From Gammaproteobacteria bacterium (GTDB taxonomy: Bacteria > Pseudomonadota > Gammaproteobacteria > Xanthomonadales > SZUA-36), in the NCBI GenBank assembly GCA_030431095.1, contig JAUIJU010000012.1, positions 19,246 to 83,245 on the forward strand: 64,000 nt of DNA, in the 5' to 3' direction. The translations under genes and the position numbers were made by a program. Of this stretch, positions 1 through 8,308 are shown piece after piece (position 1 is the stretch's first letter; every line of letters starts with the position of its first letter). Under the pieces are notes generated by a model. It worked only from the letters and a program-made list of their open reading frames with translations, did no database searches and was not told where the DNA came from.

Positions 1-448
1 GGCCCGCCTGAACCAGCACCTGCAGATGCTCTACCGGCAGGAGCAGGGCACCCTGTACGGCGCCCTGGCCTCGATTGGCGGCGGGGAACGTGAGCTCAGC
101 GAGGAGCTGGCCGACGTGTCCACGGCCAAACTGCTGCTGCGGGCGCAGATGATGCTGTTCTTTCCGCACATCCTGATCCACTCCGACCGGCTGCGGGAGG
201 CGGTATCCGGCCAGAACGGCCTGCTGGATCGGCGCCTTCTGAACCGCGCACGGCAACAGGACCTGCCGGTCGACGACGTGCTGGCGGCGGCCACGGAACG
301 GGTCGAACTGTTTCGTGAAGACTGGCGATCCCTGCCGGAAACGGTGCGGCGGCGCGGCTTCATCGCCGACAGCGTGTCGCATGCCATGGTGCGCCTGAAC
401 GCCGTCCACCAGCAGTTCTTCTCGGCGCCCGAGCCGCCGCCGGTCCGG

Positions 449-1395
<947 letters not shown>

Positions 1396-1743
1396 TCACA
1401 GGATCGCCAGTACGGATTCGGGTGGGCGGCCGACGGCGGCCTGGCCGTTGGCCAGCACGATGGGGCGCTCGATCAGTTTCGGTGTGCCGGCCATCGCCGC
1501 GATCAGCGTTTCATCGTCCAGCGCGGGGTCATGCAGCCCCTGCGCGCGGTATTCGGGTTCGCCGGTGCGCATCAATTCGCGTGGCGTGCGGCCCAGCAGG
1601 GCGAGGATGTCACGCAGCTGGTCCGCGGTGGGGGGTTCGTCCAGGTAATGAACGACGCGCGGCTCGATCCCCCGCTCCTGCAGCAGCGCCAGGGTGGCGC
1701 GGGACTTGGAACAGCGGGGATTGTGAAAGATGGTCACGGACAT
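1396..1743 (-). CDS. arsC: Arsenate reductase, glutaredoxin-coupled ArsC family
   Basis: The protein has 115 residues, the usual length for glutathione/glutaredoxin-dependent arsenate reductases. The N-terminal HNPRCSKSR motif holds the nucleophilic Cys11. The LLGRTPRELMRTGEPEY stretch and the ...PKLIERPIV segment with the conserved Arg are both present. It would reduce arsenate to arsenite, but no arsB, acr3 or arsR is nearby, so a housekeeping thiol-redox role for this ArsC/Spx-fold protein is also possible. It is first in the arsC-wrbA-DUF2069 unit and diverges from yihY across an 84 nt gap. Confidence 0.9.
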   Translation of the reverse strand: MSVTIFHNPRCSKSRATLALLQERGIEPRVVHYLDEPPTADQLRDILALLGRTPRELMRTGEPEYRAQGLHDPALDDETLIAAMAGTPKLIERPIVLANGQAAVGRPPESVLAIL

Positions 1744-1827
1744 GGGGGTCTCCTTCGCGGGGCCGGGTCATCATCTCATCTGGGATGGGGTCGGGTACAC
1801 TGCGCTGCAAGCCTGCGCGGAGGATGA

Positions 1828-3087
1828 ATGGAAACCGAGCAACATCACCGGAAATTGCGTGGCCTGCTCTCCGACCGGACGCAGGTGCGGCAGTTGCTGA
1901 CCCATGTCTGGGCGCATTTCAGGGAAGACCGGAACTTCGCCGAAGCGGCATCGCTGAGCTACACCAGCCTGCTGTCGCTGGTGCCCCTGCTCGCGGTGGT
2001 GTTCGGCATTGCCTCCGCCTTTCCGGTGTTCGATACCTGGACCGCGCAGTTCAAGCTGTTCCTGTACCGCAACATGGTGCCGGACGCCGGCAGCCAGCTG
2101 GCGGAGACGCTGGAACAGTTCCTCGGCAGCGTGAACAAGCTGACCCTGACCGGCACCCTGTTCCTGATCGTCACGGCGTTGATGCTGATGATGCGCATCG
2201 AGAAGTCCTTCAACCTCGTGTGGCGGGTGCCGCGGCCACGACCGTTCCTGAGCCGCGTGGTGATGTACTGGGCGGTGCTGACCCTGGGGCCGCTGGCCCT
2301 GGGCGCCGCCACCGCGCTCAGCGCCCAGCACCTGTTCGATTACATCGGTGGCGACATGGTCACGGCCGGGATTCTGCGCTCGGTGGGCGTTTTCCTGCTG
2401 ACCTGGCTGGCGTTCTCGCTGATGTTCCTGCTGGTGCCCAACTGCAAGGTGCCGTTGAGCTATGCCGGCCTCGGTGCGCTGGTTTCCACCGCCCTGTTCA
2501 CCGTGGCCAAGATCGCGTTCGTGGGTTACGTGAGTCGCGCCAGCTACAGTGTGATCTACGGTGCGCTGGCCAGTGTTCCCATTTTCCTGTTCTGGCTGTA
2601 CATCGTCTGGGCGGTGATCCTGCTGGGCGCCTCGCTGGCGGCCTCGCTGACCACCTACAATGACCGCGGCGCCGATTGGGAATGGCCCCAGGCCTGGGAA
2701 CTGCTGCTGGTATACCGTCTGCTGGGCCACTTTTACGAGGCGCAACACGAGGGCCAGGTGCTGGACCTGGACGACCTGATGGAGCGGGAAGCCGGCATTC
2801 CGCTGGTGCGCCTGCAGGACCTGTTGGGCAACCTGATGGACCAGGACCTGATCACCCAGGACCAGGAAGGGGCGTGGCTGCTCAAGCGCGACCTGGGCAG
2901 TTACAGCCTGCGCGACCTGTACGTGGCCGGCGAGTATCATCTGCCGATCGGCAAGGACCTGGCAGTGCCCAGCGAAAGCAGCTGGGACCGACCCTTCCTG
3001 GCCCTGATCAATGCCAGCGGACTGGACCTGGATGTCCCGCTGGCCACCCTCTACGATGGCGCGGGCCCGGGCCCGGAGAACACGTGA
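1828..3087 (+). CDS. yihY: YihY/BrkB family inner-membrane protein
   Basis: The 419-residue protein belongs to the YihY (UPF0761, formerly RNase BN) family. The N-terminal RNFAEAASLSYTSLLSLVPLLAVVFG-like signature lies at about residues 37-62 (written here only in outline), followed by about six membrane segments to residue 280. A soluble C-terminal region of about 140 residues looks like a winged helix (RLQDLLGNLMDQDLI). The molecular role of the family is not established. The ATG at 1828 is preceded by GCGGAGGATG, a strong ribosome-binding site. The stop overlaps the next start (TGATG). Confidence 0.88.
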   Translation: METEQHHRKLRGLLSDRTQVRQLLTHVWAHFREDRNFAEAASLSYTSLLSLVPLLAVVFGIASAFPVFDTWTAQFKLFLYRNMVPDAGSQLAETLEQFLGSVNKLTLTGTLFLIVTALMLMMRIEKSFNLVWRVPRPRPFLSRVVMYWAVLTLGPLALGAATALSAQHLFDYIGGDMVTAGILRSVGVFLLTWLAFSLMFLLVPNCKVPLSYAGLGALVSTALFTVAKIAFVGYVSRASYSVIYGALASVPIFLFWLYIVWAVILLGASLAASLTTYNDRGADWEWPQAWELLLVYRLLGHFYEAQHEGQVLDLDDLMEREAGIPLVRLQDLLGNLMDQDLITQDQEGAWLLKRDLGSYSLRDLYVAGEYHLPIGKDLAVPSESSWDRPFLALINASGLDLDVPLATLYDGAGPGPENT

Positions 3088-3593
3088 TGAATCGATATGT
3101 GAACGGCGCGCTGGCGTCCCTCCTGTTGCTGACGGGAGCGGCGGCCCCGGTGACCACCGAGGCGGAAGCGCCGGCGTCGGCGGTGGCGTTCGAACTGAAA
3201 CGCCTGGATGGCGGCACGCTGGACATCGCGTCGCTGCGCGGCCAGTGGGTGGTGCTCAACTACTGGGCCACCTGGTGCGCGCCCTGCCGCAAGGAGATCC
3301 CGGATCTCAGTGAGCTGCACCTGCGCGCCGACGACATCTCGGTGGTCGGTCTGGCGTACGAGGAAACCACGCCCGATGAATTTCGCGCCTTTCTCGCGGA
3401 ACTGGCGCCCAGTTACCCCAACGTGGTGGTGGACGTGTTCGACCCGCCACAGCCGTTCGGCGCGCCGCGCGCCTTACCGACCACCATCCTGCTGGATCCG
3501 GCAGGCGTGCCGGTGAAAACCATCGTGGGTCCGGTGACCGGAGCGCAGATCGAGACCTACGTGCGCGAGGCGGACGAAACGCCGGAGGGATAG
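3087..3593 (+). CDS. TlpA/ResA-like periplasmic thioredoxin-fold protein
   Basis: The 168-residue protein begins with a hydrophobic export signal (about residues 1-25), followed by a thioredoxin fold with the WCAPC redox motif at residues 63-67 and the cis-Pro loop (ALPTT) near residue 132. Family members reduce or exchange disulfides in the periplasm, for example in cytochrome c maturation; the partner here is unknown. The ATG at 3087 overlaps the yihY stop by one base, so translation is probably coupled. It converges on rnhB with an 11 nt gap. Confidence 0.88.
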   Translation: MNRYVNGALASLLLLTGAAAPVTTEAEAPASAVAFELKRLDGGTLDIASLRGQWVVLNYWATWCAPCRKEIPDLSELHLRADDISVVGLAYEETTPDEFRAFLAELAPSYPNVVVDVFDPPQPFGAPRALPTTILLDPAGVPVKTIVGPVTGAQIETYVREADETPEG

Positions 3594-3613
3594 CCCGCCC
3601 GCTCTCAGGCGGG
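3594..3613. terminator. Stem-loop between convergent tlpA-like gene and rnhB
   Basis: CCCGCC (3594-3599) can pair with GGCGGG (3608-3613) across an 8-base loop, right after the tlpA-like stop and reaching into the end of rnhB. There is no U tract on either strand, so it may only be a weak bidirectional terminator or 3'-end stabiliser. Confidence 0.3.
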
Positions 3614-4198
3614 GTCGAACAGCCCAGGCGCCAGCAGGCGGCGAACCGGCGCGAAGGTGCGCCGATGCTCCGGGCAGGGGCCGTGGCGCGCCAGGCGCTC
3701 GAGGTGCTGCGGCGTGGGATAGCCCTTGTGCCGGTCGAAGCGGTAATCCGGAAAGCGTTCGTGTAGCTGGACCATCAACCGGTCGCGATGGACCTTGGCC
3801 AGGATCGACGCGGCGGAAATGCACGGTTCCAGTCCGTCGCCTCCGACGATGGCGCGGGCTTCGCAGGCCAGCCGCGGCGTGCGGTTGCCGTCCACCAGCA
3901 CCAGGCCGGGCGCCGGCATCAGTGCCGCCACCGCGCGTTGCATGCCGCGCAGCGTGGCCCCCAGGATGTTGTACGTTTCGATGTCGCCCACCGGCACGGT
4001 TTCGATGTGCCAGGCCACGGCGGTTTCGCGGATGGGGTCGAACATCGCTTCACGGCGTGCTTCGCCGAGACGCTTGGAGTCGTCCAGGTCTGCCAGATCA
4101 TGCCGTTCCGGCAGGATGACCGCGGCCACCACCACCGGGCCGGCCAGCGGGCCGCGGCCGGCCTCGTCCACGCCCGCCACGGCGGCGGCATCATTCAC
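3605..4198 (-). CDS. rnhB: Ribonuclease HII
   Basis: The 197-residue enzyme cuts RNA in RNA/DNA hybrids, including single ribonucleotides left by replication. The catalytic DEAGRG motif is at residues 11-16, DDSKRL follows, and the VDGNR and SAASILAKVHRD motifs are present. No ATG is available at the N-terminus. The GTG at 4198 puts the start 8 nt inside lpxB and gives the normal N-terminal distance to DEAGRG. It is the last gene of the long envelope operon; dnaE, which follows rnhB in Escherichia coli, is absent here. Confidence 0.95.
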   Translation of the reverse strand: MNDAAAVAGVDEAGRGPLAGPVVVAAVILPERHDLADLDDSKRLGEARREAMFDPIRETAVAWHIETVPVGDIETYNILGATLRGMQRAVAALMPAPGLVLVDGNRTPRLACEARAIVGGDGLEPCISAASILAKVHRDRLMVQLHERFPDYRFDRHKGYPTPQHLERLARHGPCPEHRRTFAPVRRLLAPGLFDPA

Positions 4199-5348
4199 CC
4201 GGCAATTCCAGCAGGTCGGCGACCGCTGCGGCGGCGCTGGCGGCCGCGTCGCGGCGCAGGCGGAGGTGGATGTCGCTGAATCTCCGTCGCAGTCGCTCGC
4301 GGCTCTCGGCGTCGTCCAGCCAGGAGGCCACCGCATCGGCGATGGCCGGGCCACTGGCCGCTTCCTGGATCAGTTCCGGCACCAGCGCCTCGTCGGCGAG
4401 CAGGTTGGGCAATGAAATGAACCGACTCTTGACCAGCCTGAACGTGGCGGCCAGCCAGTGCGTGGCGGCGGCCAGGCGGTACACCACGACCAGGGGCCGG
4501 TTGACCAGCAGGCACTCGAGGGCGGCGGTGCCGGAAGCGCAGACCACCACGTCGGCCGCGGCCATCACGTCCAGTGATCGGCCCACGACGATGTCGCACT
4601 CGACGTCTCCGGCGTCGTGGACGGCGTCGCGAAACAGTGCCGCCGTGCGCTCGTCCGCCAGGCCGGCCACGAAACGCAGCGCGCGGCCACGTTGGGTCAG
4701 CGCCTGGGCCGCGGCCAGCATCGGCCCCGCCAGCCGGCTGACTTCCGAACCGCGGCTGCCCGGCAGCAACGCCACCAACCCCTGGCCAGCCGGCAGGCCA
4801 AGGGCCGCCCGCGCGGCGACGGGATCGGGATCGTCGTCGATGGCGTCGGCCATGGGATGGCCCGTGTAGCGCGCATTCACGCCGTGATCCCGATAGAAAT
4901 CGGGCTCGAAGGGGAACAGGCACAGCACCAGGTCGGCGGCCTCGCCGATGGTGGCGGCGCGCCCGGATCGCCAGGCCCAGACCGTGGGGCTGACATAGTG
5001 CACCGTGCGGATGCCCGCCGCGCGCACGCGTCGTTCCAGGCCCAGGTTGAAATCGGGGGCGTCAATGCCGATGAGCACGTCCGGCCGCGCCTCGAGCAGA
5101 CGGGCCAGCAGGGCCTTGCGCAGCTTCAGCAGTCGGGGCAGGTGTCGCACGACCTCGAACAGGCCCATAACGGACAGTTCGTCGCGGTCCCACCAGGTGT
5201 CGAACCCGGCTTCACGCATGTGGCGTCCCCCGACCCCGAAACACGCGGCGTCGGGATAGCGCTCACGCAGGGCCCGGATCAATTTGCCGCCCAGCTGGTC
5301 TCCGGAGGCTTCCCCGGCGACCAGGGCGATCCTGGGAGCTCGCGCCAC
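4191..5348 (-). CDS. lpxB: Lipid-A-disaccharide synthase
   Basis: The 385-residue GT19 glycosyltransferase joins UDP-2,3-diacylglucosamine and lipid X to form the lipid A disaccharide at the inner membrane face. The N-terminal VAGEASGDQLGG signature is at about residues 10-21. The region PDVLIGIDAPDFN and the later TAALECLL-type donor-binding segment are also seen. Length matches the family. It starts 5 nt after lpxA and overlaps rnhB by 8 nt, in the standard lpxD-fabZ-lpxA-lpxB-rnhB order. Confidence 0.96.
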   Translation of the reverse strand: MARAPRIALVAGEASGDQLGGKLIRALRERYPDAACFGVGGRHMREAGFDTWWDRDELSVMGLFEVVRHLPRLLKLRKALLARLLEARPDVLIGIDAPDFNLGLERRVRAAGIRTVHYVSPTVWAWRSGRAATIGEAADLVLCLFPFEPDFYRDHGVNARYTGHPMADAIDDDPDPVAARAALGLPAGQGLVALLPGSRGSEVSRLAGPMLAAAQALTQRGRALRFVAGLADERTAALFRDAVHDAGDVECDIVVGRSLDVMAAADVVVCASGTAALECLLVNRPLVVVYRLAAATHWLAATFRLVKSRFISLPNLLADEALVPELIQEAASGPAIADAVASWLDDAESRERLRRRFSDIHLRLRRDAAASAAAAVADLLELPGE

Positions 5349-5353
5349 GGGCC

Positions 5354-6130
5354 CTAGCGAATGATGGAGCGGTCGGCGGTGTCGATGAAATCCACCAGGA
5401 TCTGCAGCTCGTCGGCGTCCTTTGCCATCTCGGCGATCTCCTGGCGGGCCCGCTCCAGCGTGTGACCGGATCGGTACAGCACGCGGTAGGCACGGCGCAC
5501 GTTCTGGATCTGGTCGGGCGAAAATCCGCGGCGTCGCAGACCCTCGCTGTTGATGCCGCGCGGGTGGGATTTTTCCGGTGAAACGGTCACGTACGGCGGG
5601 ACGCTCCGGTTGACCAGGCTGTTGAAGGAAATGAAGGCGTGCTCGCCGATGTCACAGAACTGGTGCACCTGGGAGAAGCCGCTGAGAATCGCCCAGTCCC
5701 CCACGGTGACGTGGCCGGCCAGGCTGGCGTTGTTGCCCATGATGACGTGATCTCCAATCACGCAGTCGTGCGCCACGTGCACATAGGCCATGATCCAGTT
5801 GTCGTCGCCGATCCGCGTGACGCCGCCGTCCTGCACCGTTCCCCGGTTCAGGGTGCAGAATTCGCGGATCAGGTTGCCGTCGCCGATGACCAGTTCGGTG
5901 TCCTCGCCCGCGTATTTCTTGTCCTGCGGCGCCTCGCCGATCGAATTGAACTGCAGGACGCGGTTGTCACGGCCCAGGGTCGTGCGACCGGTGATGACCA
6001 CGTGCGGTCCAATCTCGCAACCGGCGCCGATGGTCACGTTCGGCCCGATCACGGACCAGGGCCCGACCTTGACGTCGTCGGCAAGTTTCGCCGCAGGGTC
6101 GATGACGGCCGTTTCGTGGACGTTGGCCAC
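5354..6130 (-). CDS. lpxA: UDP-N-acetylglucosamine acyltransferase
   Basis: The 258-residue protein performs the first step of lipid A synthesis, moving a 3-hydroxyacyl group from ACP to the 3-OH of UDP-GlcNAc. It has a left-handed beta-helix of hexapeptide repeats across roughly residues 1-190. HVAHDCVIGDHVIMGNN contains the catalytic His, and a helical C-terminal domain (GFSPDQIQNVRRAYRVLYR) follows. Length agrees with the family. It lies 2 nt after fabZ. Confidence 0.97.
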   Translation of the reverse strand: MANVHETAVIDPAAKLADDVKVGPWSVIGPNVTIGAGCEIGPHVVITGRTTLGRDNRVLQFNSIGEAPQDKKYAGEDTELVIGDGNLIREFCTLNRGTVQDGGVTRIGDDNWIMAYVHVAHDCVIGDHVIMGNNASLAGHVTVGDWAILSGFSQVHQFCDIGEHAFISFNSLVNRSVPPYVTVSPEKSHPRGINSEGLRRRGFSPDQIQNVRRAYRVLYRSGHTLERARQEIAEMAKDADELQILVDFIDTADRSIIR

Positions 6131-6132
6131 GC

Positions 6133-6606
6133 TCAGCGCCCCGCGCAGACCAGCTTGCAGGAAGCAGCCTTGCGCCCGTCCACTTCGGCCACGCCTTCGA
6201 AGAAGCCCATGCCGCGTTTGCGACGCAGCTCTTTCACGGTCATCAGGAGCTGGTCCCCGGGCACCACCGTTCGCGTGAAGCGCGCTTCCTCGATCTTGGC
6301 CAGGTAGTAGAGTCCGCCGCCGGGGGCGCCGTCGCTGTTGACGTAACCCAGCACGCCGGCGGCCTGGGCCATGGCCTCGATGATCAGCACACCGGGCATG
6401 ACGGGATTGTCCGGAAAGTGGCCCTGGAAGAACGGTTCGTTGATGCTGACGTTTTTCACGGCGCGGACCACGGCCTCCGGTTCCAGGGTCCAGTCGAGGA
6501 TGCGGTCGACCAGCAGGAAGGGGTAGCGGTGCGGAATCATCGCCTTGATCTGCTCGGTGCCCAGTGGGCCCTGCTCCGGGATCGAAAGCACGGGGTTGTC
6601 ACTCAT
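6133..6606 (-). CDS. fabZ: 3-hydroxyacyl-[ACP] dehydratase FabZ
   Basis: The 157-residue hot-dog-fold enzyme dehydrates 3-hydroxyacyl-ACP in fatty acid elongation and competes with LpxA/LpxD for that substrate. The [11 protein letters not shown] segment and the active-site motif [20 protein letters not shown] (His and Glu) are visible. I chose ATG 6606, preceded by GAAAGGAAACAACA and overlapping lpxD by 8 nt. The longer open frame to 6723 reads through the lpxD C-terminus and is not credible. Confidence 0.97.
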   Translation of the reverse strand: MSDNPVLSIPEQGPLGTEQIKAMIPHRYPFLLVDRILDWTLEPEAVVRAVKNVSINEPFFQGHFPDNPVMPGVLIIEAMAQAAGVLGYVNSDGAPGGGLYYLAKIEEARFTRTVVPGDQLLMTVKELRRKRGMGFFEGVAEVDGRKAASCKLVCAGR

Positions 6607-7642
6607 TGTTGTTTCCTTTCGATGAATTCGGTTTGCGCCGTTTGCCGCGTGTTTTCCCCAGTCGCTGGAGCTGGACCAGGGATCGCTGCCATTCGCGCAG
6701 GGGGCGTGCCGGAATCCCGCCACTCCAGACGGTTCCCGGTTCGTCGATGTCTTTCGACACCATGGTCATGGCCGACACGGTGACGCCGTCGGCAATCGTA
6801 ATGTGGCCGTGGGCGCCGGAGCGACCGGCGAACAGGCAGTTCCGGCCGATGCGGGTGCTGCCCGAGATGCCGGTAAAGGCCGCCATGGCGGTGTGGGCGC
6901 CGACGTGGCAATTGTGCCCAATCTGCACGTGGTTATCGAGGCGCACGTCTTCCTCGAGCACGGTGTCGCCGATGGCGCCGCGGTCGATGCAGCTGTTGGC
7001 GCCCACTTCGCAATCGTCGCCCAGGACCACGCCGCCGAGTTGCGGGACCTTCTCCCAGCCGTCCGGCCCGCGGGCGATGCCGAAACCGTCGGCGCCGATC
7101 ACCGCACCCGGGTGCACGAGGACGCGTGTCCCCAGTCGGACACCGTCACACAGCGTGACGTTGGCCACCAGGCGGCAGGCGTCGCCGATCACCACGCCCG
7201 GGGCCACCACGCAGCCCGGGCCGATCACGGTGCCCCTGCCGATCTGCGCTTCGTTCCCCACCACGGCGCCGGCGCAGATGGCCACGCCGTCGCCGATTGT
7301 CGACTGCGGGTGCACGCTGGCGAGCGGGTCGATACCCGGCGACGGAACGGGGCGCCTGTCGAAAGCGCCGGCCACACGGGCAAACGCCAGGTAAGGGTCC
7401 CTGGCCACCAGGGCGTTCACGGGGCAGTCGGGTGCGTCGTCGGCGCGCACGATCACGGCGCCGGCCTGCGTTTGGCCCAGCTGGTCCCGGTAACCGCGGT
7501 TGGCGAGAAAGGTCACGGCCTCGGGGCCTGCCTCGCGCAGGGTGCCTACCGTGCTGACGGCGTGCGCGCCCTCACCGATCAGCTCGAGGCCGAACCGGTC
7601 GGCCAGTTCGGCCAGGGTGTGTGAGGCTTGAAGGGAGGGCAT
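6599..7642 (-). CDS. lpxD: UDP-3-O-acylglucosamine N-acyltransferase
   Basis: The 347-residue enzyme adds the second 3-hydroxyacyl chain (N-linked) in lipid A synthesis. An N-terminal uridine-binding domain covers about residues 1-105. It is followed by hexapeptide repeats of a left-handed beta-helix (for example IGPGCVVAPGVVIGD) and GHNCHVGAHTAMAAF with the catalytic His region near residue 240. The C-terminus ends in a Lys/Asn-rich tail ([12 protein letters not shown]). It follows skp by 15 nt. Confidence 0.96.
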   Translation of the reverse strand: MPSLQASHTLAELADRFGLELIGEGAHAVSTVGTLREAGPEAVTFLANRGYRDQLGQTQAGAVIVRADDAPDCPVNALVARDPYLAFARVAGAFDRRPVPSPGIDPLASVHPQSTIGDGVAICAGAVVGNEAQIGRGTVIGPGCVVAPGVVIGDACRLVANVTLCDGVRLGTRVLVHPGAVIGADGFGIARGPDGWEKVPQLGGVVLGDDCEVGANSCIDRGAIGDTVLEEDVRLDNHVQIGHNCHVGAHTAMAAFTGISGSTRIGRNCLFAGRSGAHGHITIADGVTVSAMTMVSKDIDEPGTVWSGGIPARPLREWQRSLVQLQRLGKTRGKRRKPNSSKGNNNE

Positions 7643-7657
7643 GCCGCCGTGCTGGGT

Positions 7658-8191
7658 TCAGGGCAGATCCTGCTCGAGCAAGTCGGCTTCGTGTTCTTCC
7701 CGCAGGCGCTGCAGGATCAGTTCGGTGATGTCCAGGGCGGGATTGGCGTAGACCACCGGGCTGGACAGCACCAGGTCGTAGCCGAATTCCCCGGCGATGT
7801 CCTGGACCGCCAGGTTGATCTGGTCTTCCAGGCGCTGGACTTCCTCGGTCCGACGGAAGGAAAGCTCGTCGCGCAGGTCTTCGCGCTGGCGCTTGATGCT
7901 GCGCCGCAGTTCGCGCAGGTCGCGCTCCACCAGGGCACGCTGGTCGACGTCGAGGTCGCCGCGCTGCAGGCGCTGCTCCAGGCGTTCCGCGCTGGCTTCC
8001 TCGTCCTCGATGGCATCATTGCGGGGACGAAACTCCAGGTCGAGTTTGTCGCGGCCGGTCACCACCTGGGGGGCGTTGTCCAGCACTTCCTTCATGTTCA
8101 CGTAACCGATGCGTAAATCCTGGGCAGGGGCGAGCGTGGGAAACAGCAATCCCAGGCAAAGCACCAGCAATGTGACGGGGCGCATCTTCAC
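7658..8191 (-). CDS. skp: OmpH/Skp family periplasmic chaperone
   Basis: The 177-residue protein has a signal peptide (about residues 1-23, cleavage near APAQD) and long charged helices (RLEQRLQRGDLDVDQRAL and following), as in the Skp/OmpH chaperone that holds unfolded outer membrane proteins for BamA. The frame opens with GTG at 8191 and an ATG two codons later (8185). Neither has a recognisable Shine-Dalgarno sequence. A perfect -10 hexamer sits at 8199-8204, so a leaderless transcript is possible. It lies downstream of bamA, as in Escherichia coli. Confidence 0.92.
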   Translation of the reverse strand: MKMRPVTLLVLCLGLLFPTLAPAQDLRIGYVNMKEVLDNAPQVVTGRDKLDLEFRPRNDAIEDEEASAERLEQRLQRGDLDVDQRALVERDLRELRRSIKRQREDLRDELSFRRTEEVQRLEDQINLAVQDIAGEFGYDLVLSSPVVYANPALDITELILQRLREEHEADLLEQDLP

Positions 8192-8198
8192 AAGGATA

Positions 8199-8204
8199 AT
8201 TATA
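8199..8204 (-). promoter_or_regulatory. Candidate -10 element upstream of skp
   Basis: A perfect TATAAT on the minus strand ends 7 bases before the GTG at 8191. No convincing -35 hexamer is seen 16-18 bases upstream. If used, transcription would begin at or next to the start codon, giving a leaderless skp mRNA. Confidence 0.4.
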
Positions 8205-8284
8205 CACGCTTGGAAGCCGTCAGGAACCCCTCGCGGATTGACGGGAATGCCGCGTATCTTTCTGATTTAAGAATGAAATGGGGC

Positions 8285-8303
8285 GCCCCCGGAGACCGGG
8301 GGC
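8285..8303 (-). terminator. GC-rich hairpin after bamA
   Basis: GCCCCCGG and CCGGGGGC (8 bp, 3-base loop) form a strong hairpin 6 bases after the bamA stop codon. In the direction of transcription it is followed by GCCCCATTTCATT rather than a clean U tract, so it may be a partial terminator or an mRNA end-stabilising structure inside the operon. Confidence 0.45.
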
Positions 8304-8308
8304 GGGAA

